Shown: one piece after another, positions 17,835 to 26,338 of the stretch | Numbering within the stretch: the first letter of the stretch is position 1 | How the letters are laid out: the number at the start of each line of letters is the position of its first letter | Source: Pseudomonas persica | Lineage (GTDB): Bacteria; Pseudomonadota; Gammaproteobacteria; Pseudomonadales; Pseudomonadaceae | Assembly: GCF_900291015.1 (NCBI RefSeq) | Contig: NZ_OLKL01000010.1 | Location: 124,367 to 188,366, forward strand | Length of the DNA: 64,000 bases | Reading direction: 5' to 3' | Program-made: the position numbers and the translations under genes | Notes under the pieces: model-generated | Database searches by the model: none | Seen by the model: only the letters and a program-made list of their open reading frames with translations | Told to the model about the DNA's origin: nothing

Positions 17835-19517
17835 ATGTTGCAGACCCGCATCATCAAGCCCGCCGAGGGCGCCTACGCCTACCCCCTGCTGATCAAGCGC
17901 CTGCTGATGTCCGGCAGCCGCTATGAAAAGACCCGCGAAATCGTCTACCGCGACCAGTTGCGGCTGACCTACCCCCAGCTCAACGAGCGCATCGCGCGCC
18001 TCGCCAACGTGCTGACCGAAGCCGGGGTAAAGGCCGGTGACACCGTGGCAGTGATGGACTGGGACAGCCACCGCTACCTGGAATGCATGTTTGCCATCCC
18101 GATGATCGGCGCGGTGGTGCACACCATCAATGTGCGCCTGTCGCCCGAGCAGATTCTCTACACCATGAACCACGCCGAAGACCGCGTGGTGCTGGTCAAC
18201 AGTGACTTCGTCGGCCTGTACCAGGCCATCGCCGGGCAACTGACCACCGTCGACAAGACCCTGCTGCTGACCGACGGCCCGGACAAGACAGCCGAGCTGC
18301 CCGGCCTGGTCGGCGAGTACGAGCAACTGCTGGCCGCTGCCAGCCCGCGCTACGACTTCCCGGACTTCGACGAGAACTCGGTGGCCACCACCTTCTACAC
18401 CACCGGCACCACCGGCAACCCCAAGGGGGTGTACTTCACCCACCGGCAACTGGTGCTGCATACCCTGGCCGAAGCCTCGGTGACCGGCAGCATCGACAGC
18501 GTGCGCCTGCTGGGCAGCAACGACGTTTACATGCCCATCACCCCGATGTTCCACGTGCATGCCTGGGGCATTCCCTATGCCGCCACCATGCTCGGCATGA
18601 AGCAGGTGTACCCGGGGCGCTACGAGCCGGACATGCTGGTCAAGCTGTGGCGCGAAGAGAAGGTCACCTTCTCCCATTGCGTGCCGACCATCCTGCAGAT
18701 GCTGCTCAACTGCCCGACCGCCCTGGGGCAGGACTTCGGCGGCTGGAAGATCATCATCGGCGGCAGCGCGCTCAACCGCTCGCTCTATCAGGCCGCCCTG
18801 GCACGTGGCATCCAGCTGACCGCCGCGTATGGCATGTCCGAGACCTGCCCGCTGATTTCCGCCGCCCACCTGAACGACGAACTGCAGGCCGGTAGCGAGG
18901 ATGAGCGCGTCACCTATCGCATCAAGGCCGGCGTACCGGTGCCGCTGGTCGAGGCGGCGATTGTCGACGGCGACGGCAACTTCCTGCCCGCCGATGGTGA
19001 AACCCAGGGCGAGCTGGTGCTGCGTGCGCCGTGGCTGAGCATGGGCTACTTCAAGGAGCCGGAGAAGAGCGAGGAGCTGTGGCAGGGGGGCTGGCTGCAC
19101 ACCGGTGATGTCGCCACGCTCGACGGCATGGGCTACATCGACATCCGCGACCGCATCAAGGATGTGATCAAGACCGGTGGCGAGTGGGTTTCCTCGCTCG
19201 ATCTTGAAGACCTGATCAGCCGCCACCCGGCCGTGCGCGAAGTGGCGGTGGTGGGGGTGGCCGACCCGCAGTGGGGCGAGCGCCCGTTTGCCCTGCTGGT
19301 GGTGCGCGAAGGCCAGGTCATCGACGCCAAGGCGCTGAAGGAACACCTCAAGCCGTTCGTCGAGCAAGGGCACATCAACAAGTGGGCAATTCCAAGCCAG
19401 ATCGCCGTTGTTACTGAAATTCCCAAGACCAGTGTCGGCAAGCTCGACAAGAAACGCATCCGCCAGGACATCGTCCAGTGGCAGGCCAGCAACAGCACGT
19501 TCCTTTCCACACTGTAA
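17835..19517 (+). CDS. alkK: medium-chain fatty acid-CoA ligase (AlkK-like)
   Basis: Activates fatty acids to acyl-CoA through an acyl-adenylate. The ANL-family P-loop FYTTGTTGNPKG is at residues 187-198, followed by YGMSETCP (motif II), HTGDVATLDGMGYIDIRDR (motif III region) and the catalytic Lys near KTSVGKLDKK. At 560 residues it has the length of P. putida AlkK-type ligases. ATG 17835 with AAGGG upstream is chosen over an in-frame start 33 bp earlier. A 14-bp-stem hairpin follows the stop; the next two genes encode envelope proteins that may act in the same pathway. Confidence 0.9.
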   Translation: MLQTRIIKPAEGAYAYPLLIKRLLMSGSRYEKTREIVYRDQLRLTYPQLNERIARLANVLTEAGVKAGDTVAVMDWDSHRYLECMFAIPMIGAVVHTINVRLSPEQILYTMNHAEDRVVLVNSDFVGLYQAIAGQLTTVDKTLLLTDGPDKTAELPGLVGEYEQLLAAASPRYDFPDFDENSVATTFYTTGTTGNPKGVYFTHRQLVLHTLAEASVTGSIDSVRLLGSNDVYMPITPMFHVHAWGIPYAATMLGMKQVYPGRYEPDMLVKLWREEKVTFSHCVPTILQMLLNCPTALGQDFGGWKIIIGGSALNRSLYQAALARGIQLTAAYGMSETCPLISAAHLNDELQAGSEDERVTYRIKAGVPVPLVEAAIVDGDGNFLPADGETQGELVLRAPWLSMGYFKEPEKSEELWQGGWLHTGDVATLDGMGYIDIRDRIKDVIKTGGEWVSSLDLEDLISRHPAVREVAVVGVADPQWGERPFALLVVREGQVIDAKALKEHLKPFVEQGHINKWAIPSQIAVVTEIPKTSVGKLDKKRIRQDIVQWQASNSTFLSTL

Positions 19518-19521
19518 CCGC

Positions 19522-19557
19522 CATGCGGGTCGCGTACCGCAGCACGCGACCCGCATG
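19522..19557. terminator. strong hairpin after alkK-like gene
   Basis: A perfect 14-bp stem (19522-19535 with 19544-19557) encloses an 8-nt loop, starting 4 bp after the stop. No T run follows, so it may act as an mRNA 3' end or partial terminator and not as a classical one. Confidence 0.6.
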
Positions 19558-19849
19558 CTAGAGCGGTGGCGTCTTGCCAAATGGCAAAAATACGCCATCC
19601 TTTAGCACTGCCAGCGCGCTACCGGTACCACATTGCAGCGAGTTGGCAGCACGGAGCGCAAATCACACTTTAGAGGGATCAAGCGCCTGTGCCTTGCTGG
19701 CTATAGTCGGGGCCAGGGGATTTTCAGGAATGGGGGAAGGCGACATGCGCAAGCCGTGTCGCCGCAGGCGCAAGCCTGCAAACCGCTCGCTCGGGCCGTT
19801 CTTGAAAGGACTCACTGCCATAACAAAAAAAGTACATGGAGTAGCGTCG
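19558..19849. promoter_or_regulatory. upstream region of the DUF1302-DUF1329 pair
   Basis: About 290 bp without a gene. It contains a perfect 6-2-6 palindrome TTGCCAAATGGCAA (19573-19586) that could be an operator for the LuxR-type regulator encoded downstream or for another factor. A Crc-type A-rich motif lies near the ribosome binding site. No promoter is assigned with confidence. Confidence 0.45.
19822..19831 (+). promoter_or_regulatory. possible Crc/Hfq target (AANAANAA type)
   Basis: AACAAAAAAA lies 7-16 nt before the GGAG ribosome binding site of the DUF1302 gene and fits the AANAANAA pattern recognised by Hfq with Crc in Pseudomonas catabolite repression. Position near the RBS is typical. 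A-rich runs occur by chance, so this is moderate support only. Confidence 0.45.
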
Positions 19850-21733
19850 ATGAAATCTGCAAACCTGTTCTGGCGCCGGGCCAAGTTGCCCCTGGCCGTC
19901 AGCCTTGCTTCCACGCTCGCAAGTCCTGCTTTCGCTGTCAGTTTCAACATTGGTGAAATCGAAGGCCAGTTCGACTCGTCGCTCTCCGTCGGTGCCAGCT
20001 GGTCGACGGCCAACCCCAACAAGAACCTGATCGGGGTGAATAACGGCGGCAAGGGCCTGTCGCAGACCTCCGACGATGGCCACCTGAACTTCAAGAAGGG
20101 CGAAACCTTCTCCAAGATCTTCAAGGGCATCCATGACCTGGAGCTCAAGTACGGCGACACCGGCGTGTTCGTGCGTGGCAAGTACTGGTATGACTTCGAA
20201 CTGAAGGACGAAGGCCGCGAGTTCAAGGACATCAGCGACTCCAACCGCAAGGAAGGCGCCAAATCGTCCGGTGCCGAGTTGCTCGACGCCTTTGTCTACC
20301 ACAACTACTCCATCGGCGATCAGCCGGGCTCGGTGCGCCTGGGCAAGCAGGTGGTGAGCTGGGGTGAAAGTACCTTCATCGGTGGCGGCATCAACTCGAT
20401 CAACCCGATCGACGTGTCGGCATTCCGCCGCCCCGGGGCCGAGATCAAGGAAGGCCTGATTCCGGTCAACATGTTCTACGTGTCGCAGAGCCTGACCGAC
20501 AACCTGTCGGCCGAGGCCTTCTACCAGATCGAGTGGGACCAGACGGTTGTCGACAACTGCGGTACCTTCTTCTCCCAGCCGGACATTATTGCCGATGGCT
20601 GTACCGATAACCTGCGCGTGCTCAACAGCAGCCGGGCACTGTCGCCCCAGGCGCTTGCCGGCCTGTCGGCTTTTGGCGTGGACGTCAACAGTGAGGGCGT
20701 CAAGGTACGCCGAGGTGCCGACCGTGATGCCCGTGACAGCGGCCAGTTCGGGGTGGCGTTCCGTTACATGTTCGAGCCGCTGGATACCGAGTTCGGCGCC
20801 TATTTCATGAACTACCACAGCCGGGCACCGATCTTCAGTGCTACCGGGGCGCCGCAGGGACTGTTCAACCTGGTGAACAACCCACTCGCGTCACCTGCGG
20901 TGCGTGCGCTGGCGCCGTTGATCATCGCGGGCAACTCCGAGTACTTCGTCGAGTATCCGGAAGACATTCGCCTGTATGGCCTTAGCTTCTCCACCACCTT
21001 GCCCACCGGCACCGCCTGGAGCGGCGAGCTCAGCTACCGCCCCAACGCTCCGGTGCAGCTCAACACTACGGACATTCTGTTTGCAGGGGTAACGCCGATC
21101 GATCGAGCACCTTTCAATAATGCCTCGGTGCTGGCCGGCACGCCCGGGCAGGACCTGCATGGCTACCGACGCAAAGAAATTACCCAATTCCAGACCACCT
21201 TCACCCACTTCTTCGATCAGGTCATGGGGGCCAGCCGCCTCACCGTGGTCGGTGAAGTCGGTGTCACCCATGTGGGCGGGCTGGAAAGCACCAGCAAGGC
21301 GCGTTACGGGCGTGATCCGGTCTACGGCCCTGGTCCGCTGCAGAACGGTACCTGCGCCATTCTCAACGGCAGCACCATCATAGGCTCGGGGCTTGGTTCG
21401 TCGACCGCCAACCTGACCCGCAACTGCGAAAACGACGGCTTCACCACTAGCACCTCGTGGGGCTACCGCGCCCGTGCCATCTGGGACTACAACGACGTGT
21501 TCGCCGGGGTCAACCTGAAACCCAGCGTGGCCTGGTCGCATGACGTCTCTGGCTACTCGCCTGGCCCTGGCGCCAACTTCGAGGAAGGCCGCAAGGCTGT
21601 CAGCCTGGGCCTGGATGCCGAGTACCAGAACACCTACACGGCAAGCCTGTCGTACACCAACTTCTTCGATGGCAAGTACACCACCGTGGACGACCGCGAC
21701 TTTGTCGCGCTCAGCTTCGGCGTGAACTTCTAA
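19850..21733 (+). CDS. DUF1302 family outer-membrane beta-barrel-like protein
   Basis: A 627-residue exported protein: MKSANLFWRRAKLPLAVSLASTLASPAFA is a Sec signal with cleavage after AFA. The mature part, rich in alternating aromatic/Gly segments and ending LSFGVNF, looks like an outer-membrane beta-barrel; the C-terminal Phe is typical of Bam substrates. DUF1302 proteins usually sit beside DUF1329 proteins, as here (26-bp gap), in clusters for hydrophobic or ester substrates. ATG 19850 with GGAG nine bases upstream is chosen because earlier in-frame starts would bury the signal peptide. The transported substrate is unknown. Confidence 0.85.
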   Translation: MKSANLFWRRAKLPLAVSLASTLASPAFAVSFNIGEIEGQFDSSLSVGASWSTANPNKNLIGVNNGGKGLSQTSDDGHLNFKKGETFSKIFKGIHDLELKYGDTGVFVRGKYWYDFELKDEGREFKDISDSNRKEGAKSSGAELLDAFVYHNYSIGDQPGSVRLGKQVVSWGESTFIGGGINSINPIDVSAFRRPGAEIKEGLIPVNMFYVSQSLTDNLSAEAFYQIEWDQTVVDNCGTFFSQPDIIADGCTDNLRVLNSSRALSPQALAGLSAFGVDVNSEGVKVRRGADRDARDSGQFGVAFRYMFEPLDTEFGAYFMNYHSRAPIFSATGAPQGLFNLVNNPLASPAVRALAPLIIAGNSEYFVEYPEDIRLYGLSFSTTLPTGTAWSGELSYRPNAPVQLNTTDILFAGVTPIDRAPFNNASVLAGTPGQDLHGYRRKEITQFQTTFTHFFDQVMGASRLTVVGEVGVTHVGGLESTSKARYGRDPVYGPGPLQNGTCAILNGSTIIGSGLGSSTANLTRNCENDGFTTSTSWGYRARAIWDYNDVFAGVNLKPSVAWSHDVSGYSPGPGANFEEGRKAVSLGLDAEYQNTYTASLSYTNFFDGKYTTVDDRDFVALSFGVNF

Positions 21734-21758
21734 GCATACAGATCCAGGACGACACGAC

Positions 21759-23123
21759 ATGAACAAGACCAGAAGTCTGCTGCAAGCCGGTGTGCTGGGC
21801 CTGTCCCTGCTGGCGACCAGCGTCATGGCTGCGGTATCCGCCGACGAGGCGGCCAAGCTGGGCAGTACCCTGACCCCGATGGGCGCGGAAAAGGCCGGCA
21901 ACGCCGATGGCTCGATCGGCCCGTGGGAGCCGCTGTCGAAGAGCGCGGGCAGCGCTGACGGCAAGGGCTTCCTGTCCGACCCGTACGGCAGTGAAAAACC
22001 GCTGTTCACCATCACGGCGCAGAACGCCGACCAGTACAAGGACAAACTCTCGCCGGGCCAGCTGGCCATGCTCAAGCGCTACCCGGACACCTTCAAGATC
22101 CCGGTATTCAAGACCCATCGCGGTTCCACGGTGCCGGCCGACGTGTTCGCCGCCATCAAGGCAAACGCCACCAAGACCACGCTGGTGGAGGGCGGCAACG
22201 GCTTGAACAATTTCAGCACTGCCGTGCCGTTCCCGATCCCGCAAAGCGGCCTGGAGGTGGTCTGGAACCATATCACCCGCTACCGCGGCGGCAGCGTCAG
22301 CCGCTTGGTGACCCAGGCCACGCCGCAGCAGAACGGCTCGTTCAACCCCGTGTACTTCTCTGACCAGTTCGTCTTCCGCGAAAGGATGAAGGATTACGAC
22401 CCGAACAACCCGGGCAACATCCTGTTCTACTTCAAGCAGGAAGTGACCGCGCCTGCGCGCCTGGCCGGTACCGTGCTGCTGGTGCACGAAACCCTCGACC
22501 AGGTGAAGGAGCCGCGCAAGGCGTGGATCTACAACGCCGGCCAGCGCCGCGTGCGCCAGGCACCGCAAGTGTCGTACGACGGCCCGGGTACCGCCGCCGA
22601 CGGTTTGCGCACCTCGGACAACCTGGACATGTTCAACGGTGCGCCAGACCGCTATGACTGGAAGCTGGAAGGCAAGAAGGAGCTGTACATCGCCTCCAAC
22701 GCCTTCAAGCTCGACGACCCCAAGCTCAAGTACACCGACATCATCAAGGCCGGACACATCAACCAGGACCTGGCCCGTTACGAGCTGCGCCGCGTCTGGC
22801 ACGTGGTCGCGACCCTGAAGCCGGGCCAGCGGCACATCTACGCCAAGCGTGACTTCTACATCGACGAAGATACCTGGCAGGCTGCGGTGATCGACCAGTA
22901 CGACGGCCGTGGCCAGCTGTGGCGCGTGTCCGAGGCGCATGCCCAGCCGTACTACAACGTGGAGGTGCCGTGGTATACCCTGGAGACTATCTACGACCTG
23001 CAGTCGGGCCGTTACCTGGCCCTGGGCATGAAGAACGAAGAGAAGCGCGCCTACGACTTCGGCTTCAGCGCCAGCAAGGCGGACTTCCAGCCAGCGGCAC
23101 TGCGTCAGTCGGGTATTCGCTAA
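21759..23123 (+). CDS. DUF1329 family exported protein
   Basis: A 454-residue protein with a Sec signal (MNKTRSLLQAGVLGLSLLATSVMA, cleavage after VMA). The mature start SADEAAKLGSTLTPMGAEKAGNADGSIGPW is a hallmark of DUF1329 proteins, which are predicted periplasmic or outer-membrane associated with a LolB/lipocalin-like fold. The gene follows the DUF1302 gene by 25 bp and is surely co-transcribed. Family genes are often induced with catabolism of lipids, esters or sterols; no reaction is established. Confidence 0.87.
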   Translation: MNKTRSLLQAGVLGLSLLATSVMAAVSADEAAKLGSTLTPMGAEKAGNADGSIGPWEPLSKSAGSADGKGFLSDPYGSEKPLFTITAQNADQYKDKLSPGQLAMLKRYPDTFKIPVFKTHRGSTVPADVFAAIKANATKTTLVEGGNGLNNFSTAVPFPIPQSGLEVVWNHITRYRGGSVSRLVTQATPQQNGSFNPVYFSDQFVFRERMKDYDPNNPGNILFYFKQEVTAPARLAGTVLLVHETLDQVKEPRKAWIYNAGQRRVRQAPQVSYDGPGTAADGLRTSDNLDMFNGAPDRYDWKLEGKKELYIASNAFKLDDPKLKYTDIIKAGHINQDLARYELRRVWHVVATLKPGQRHIYAKRDFYIDEDTWQAAVIDQYDGRGQLWRVSEAHAQPYYNVEVPWYTLETIYDLQSGRYLALGMKNEEKRAYDFGFSASKADFQPAALRQSGIR

Positions 23124-23175
23124 ATATCGCGCAACCCCGGAGCGCCCCGGCTTGTCCGGGGCGTTTCATTTTCCT

Positions 23176-23279
23176 GTACCGGCCTCTTCGCGGGTGAACC
23201 CGCTCCCACAGGGATTGCACAGGTTTCAAGTCCAGTGCAGTACCTGTGGGAGCGGGTTCACCCGCGAAGAGGCCGGTAC
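23176..23279. repeat. REP pair (inverted, type A)
   Basis: Near-perfect inverted copies (GTACCGGCCTCTTCGCGGGT... and inverse) flank a 30-bp spacer. The pair separates the DUF1329 gene from the LuxR regulator. Confidence 0.92.
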
Positions 23280-23461
23280 GGCAATAAAGCTGGTGAATAC
23301 CTCAGCAAACCCCCGCCCCAGCCGCTGTCCATCAGCCATGTTGCTTTTTGTCGCAGTCTTTTCCTGGGCAATTGCTCCCATCATCTTCAAATGCGCAGCG
23401 TTACCCGCTAGTCTCGCTAGCATCCATACCGCCGTAGTCTTCCAACCAGAACGAGCCGGCC
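23280..23461. other. upstream region of the LuxR-type regulator
   Basis: Together with the REP pair this is a 338-bp gap without a gene. I see no clear promoter; GCTAGTCTCGCTAGC (about 23407-23421) is a small repeat that could matter. The regulator's own RBS is weak (GAGCC). Confidence 0.4.
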
Positions 23462-26179
23462 ATGACAGATCTGTCCCGTACGCATGGATTTACCAGCCAG
23501 GCCCTGGGCCTGCTGGACGGGCGTTTCTTCCGGCCGCCCTTGCCGGACGGCCATGTGCCGCGCCTGCGCCTGTGCCAGCGGCTGCAGGCCGGCCTTGGCG
23601 GGCGACTGTTGCTGGTCAATGCCCCCGCAGGGTTCGGCAAAAGCTCCCTGGCCATTGAATTTTGCGAAGCGCTGCCCGAACACTGGCGTAGCCTGTGGCT
23701 GGGGCTGAGCCAACGGGATGCCGACCCTGGCCGCTTCCTCGAACGCCTGCTCGAAGGCCTGCAGCAGTACTGCCCGGCACTGGGCGGTCAGGCCATGGGC
23801 CTGCTGAAAATGCGCCAGCGCCACCAGCCGTTCGCCTTCGAGGAATGGCTCGACGGCCTGCTCGACGAACTGGCGCTGTACCTGCAAGCCGATACGCCCT
23901 TGTTGCTGGTGCTGGACGACTATCATCTGGCCCAGGGGCCAGTGCTCGACCGTTGCCTGCAGTTCTTCCTCAACCACCTGCCCCCCGGGCTGCTGCTGCT
24001 GGTCACCAGCCGCCAGCGCCCGGACTGGCACCTGGCGCGCCTGCGCCTGTCGCGGCAGCTGGTCGAACTCAACGAACAGGACTTGCGCCTGACCGCCGAA
24101 GAGTCGCTGGCGGTGATCGGTCGCCAGCCCACCGGCCTGCGTGGCCAGGCCCTGGACAATCTGATCCAGCGCAGCGACGGCTGGGTGGCCGGGTTGCGCT
24201 TCTGGCAACTGGCGGCCAGCGAGTCCGCTGACGAGCATTCCTTGCCCCAGGCCTTGCATGGCGGCGAGGGCCTGATCCGCGACTATCTGCTGGAAGAAGT
24301 CATCGACATGCTGCCCGCCGATGTGCAGGCCTTTCTGTACGACACGGCCTGCCAGGAACGTTTCTGCGCCCCGCTGTGCGATGCCGTGCGTGGCCGCCAC
24401 GACAGTGCCGCGATCCTGCGTTTCCTGCAGGCGCATCAGGTGTTCCTGGTGCCGCTGGACGAGCATGGTCACTGGTTCCGCTATCACCACCTGTTCTCCG
24501 ACCTGTTGCGCAGCCGCCAGGCCAGCGAGCCGCTCGCGGGCCTGCAGTTGCGTGCCTGCCGCTGGTTCGAAAGCCAGGGCCTGCTGGACGAAGCGGTGGA
24601 GCAGGCGCTGCGTGCCGGGTATCTGGATGTCGCCGCCGACCTGGTGCAGAGCCTGTCCGAGGAGCAACTGCTGGCTGAACAGAACGTCGGCATGTTGCTG
24701 CGCTGGAAGATGGACCTGCCTGACAGCTTGCTGATCAGCACGCCACGGCTGATCGTGCTGTACAGCTGGGCGTTGGGCCTGGCGTGCCAGCTGGACGCGG
24801 CCGAGGAGCTGGCGGGTTACCTCAGCCGCTTCCTGCCCGCACCTTCGGCGACCGCGCAAAAGTCCATGCTGGCCCAGTGGCTGGCGCTGAGTGGCGTGAT
24901 CGCCCGTGGCCGTGGCGACCGCGAGCGCACCCTGGCCTATTGCGGCGAAGCGCTGCAGAGCCTGCCGGGCAAGCGTTATGGCCAACGCCTGGTGTGCCTG
25001 TCGACGTTGTCCAACCTGGCGATTGCCGATGGCGATTTCTGGCGGGCCCGGGGCTGGAACCGCGAGGCCCTGGAACTGGCCCAGCGTGTCGGCAACCCAT
25101 TGTTCGAGGCCCTGGCCCATTACGACCGGGCGCGGGTGCTGCATGCCCGTGGCGAGGTGTTGCGCGCGCTGGACGAAGTGCGCCAGGGGCTGCAGCGCCT
25201 GCAAGGGCTGTCGGCACAGCGCCTGTATGCCGTGCGCGCCCGCCTGACGCTTTACGAAGGCTACCTGCTGGTCTCGCGCCTGCAGCCGGCCCAAGGCCGT
25301 GCCCGCCTGCGTGCGGGGCTGGGCGAGGCGCGGGCCTGTCGCGATATCAGTGTGCTCATCGGCCACTGCGTGATCGCTACGCTCGATGGCAGGGAAGGGC
25401 ACTTTGCCGAAGCCTTCGCCGAACTGGCCGAGGCCGAGCGGTTAATGCACATCTGGGATGTGCCGCCGGTCTACTACCTGGCCATGATCACCCTGGTCAA
25501 ATGCGAGTTGTGGTTGGCCCAGGGGCGCATCGACCTGGCCGAGTCCTGGCTGCTGCGCCTGGGTCAGACCTATGGCGGCGAGCAACCGGCGGCAGCCCCG
25601 GAGTTCCACCCGTTGCTGCCGTTGCACATCGCCTTGCAGCAGGCGTTGCTCGAGCGTATCCAGTCGCGTAGCGGCGACGCGGCGCAACGCCTGGCCGGTC
25701 TGGTCGAGCACGGCCAGGCCAGCGGCTGCATGATGCTCACCGTCAGCGCCCTGTGCCAGTGGCTTGCCTTGCTGCTGGGCGAAGGCCGGGAAGAGCAGGC
25801 TGCCCAGTTGTTGCCAAGGTTGCTGGAGGCAGCCCATGGCGGCGTGTTGCAACCGTTGCAACCGTTGCTGGAGCAGCACCCGCAGTGGCTTCTTGAACAG
25901 CTGCAGGCAGTTGCCGCCTGCCCGGTGCAGGCCGAGCTGCTCAAGCGCCTGCCGCAGATGCCAAGCGCCAGCACCGGCAGCGGCGAAGCCCTGAGTGGCC
26001 GCGAGCTGGCCGTGCTCGAGCTGATTGCCCAGGGCTGTTCCAACCAGCAGATCAGCGAGCGGCTGTTCATTTCCCTGCACACGGTGAAAACCCACGCCAG
26101 CCATATCAACAGCAAGCTGGGGGTGGAGCGGCGTACCCAGGCGGTGGCCAAGGCCAAAGCCCTGGGGCTGCTGGCTTGA
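23462..26179 (+). CDS. MalT-like LuxR-family transcriptional regulator
   Basis: A 905-residue ATP-dependent activator of the MalT/LAL class. The N-terminal STAND NTPase has Walker A APAGFGKSS at residues 54-62 and a Walker B-like LLLVLDDYH. The middle is helical repeat (TPR-like) sequence. The C-terminal LuxR HTH (about 840-905) reads LSGRELAVLELIAQGCSNQQISERL then FISLHTVKTHASHI. It sits directly downstream of the DUF1302-DUF1329 pair, so regulation of that pair and of alkK is the simplest hypothesis. The inducer is unknown. Confidence 0.9.
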   Translation: MTDLSRTHGFTSQALGLLDGRFFRPPLPDGHVPRLRLCQRLQAGLGGRLLLVNAPAGFGKSSLAIEFCEALPEHWRSLWLGLSQRDADPGRFLERLLEGLQQYCPALGGQAMGLLKMRQRHQPFAFEEWLDGLLDELALYLQADTPLLLVLDDYHLAQGPVLDRCLQFFLNHLPPGLLLLVTSRQRPDWHLARLRLSRQLVELNEQDLRLTAEESLAVIGRQPTGLRGQALDNLIQRSDGWVAGLRFWQLAASESADEHSLPQALHGGEGLIRDYLLEEVIDMLPADVQAFLYDTACQERFCAPLCDAVRGRHDSAAILRFLQAHQVFLVPLDEHGHWFRYHHLFSDLLRSRQASEPLAGLQLRACRWFESQGLLDEAVEQALRAGYLDVAADLVQSLSEEQLLAEQNVGMLLRWKMDLPDSLLISTPRLIVLYSWALGLACQLDAAEELAGYLSRFLPAPSATAQKSMLAQWLALSGVIARGRGDRERTLAYCGEALQSLPGKRYGQRLVCLSTLSNLAIADGDFWRARGWNREALELAQRVGNPLFEALAHYDRARVLHARGEVLRALDEVRQGLQRLQGLSAQRLYAVRARLTLYEGYLLVSRLQPAQGRARLRAGLGEARACRDISVLIGHCVIATLDGREGHFAEAFAELAEAERLMHIWDVPPVYYLAMITLVKCELWLAQGRIDLAESWLLRLGQTYGGEQPAAAPEFHPLLPLHIALQQALLERIQSRSGDAAQRLAGLVEHGQASGCMMLTVSALCQWLALLLGEGREEQAAQLLPRLLEAAHGGVLQPLQPLLEQHPQWLLEQLQAVAACPVQAELLKRLPQMPSASTGSGEALSGRELAVLELIAQGCSNQQISERLFISLHTVKTHASHINSKLGVERRTQAVAKAKALGLLA

Positions 26180-26338
26180 TACTGGCCCTGCTGGCCATTG
26201 CTCGCTAAAGTAATAGCCCGAGGCCATGCATCGTGGCCGCCAGCGCTCTACCCTCATCTTTCCCGACCAGCTGCCGATACAGCGATCGGTGGCATCGCCT
26301 CGCGCGATTTTTCAATTATTCCAAGGCAGGTCGTGTTG

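Noticed and set aside
17784-19598. 604-codon open frame antisense to the acyl-CoA ligase
   Set aside because: The sense strand encodes a complete ANL ligase with all motifs. The antisense frame is an artefact of high-GC third positions.
23417-25402. 661-codon open frame antisense to the MalT-like regulator
   Set aside because: It is Gln/Ala/Leu-rich low-complexity sequence caused by the codon bias of the regulator gene; no start signal.
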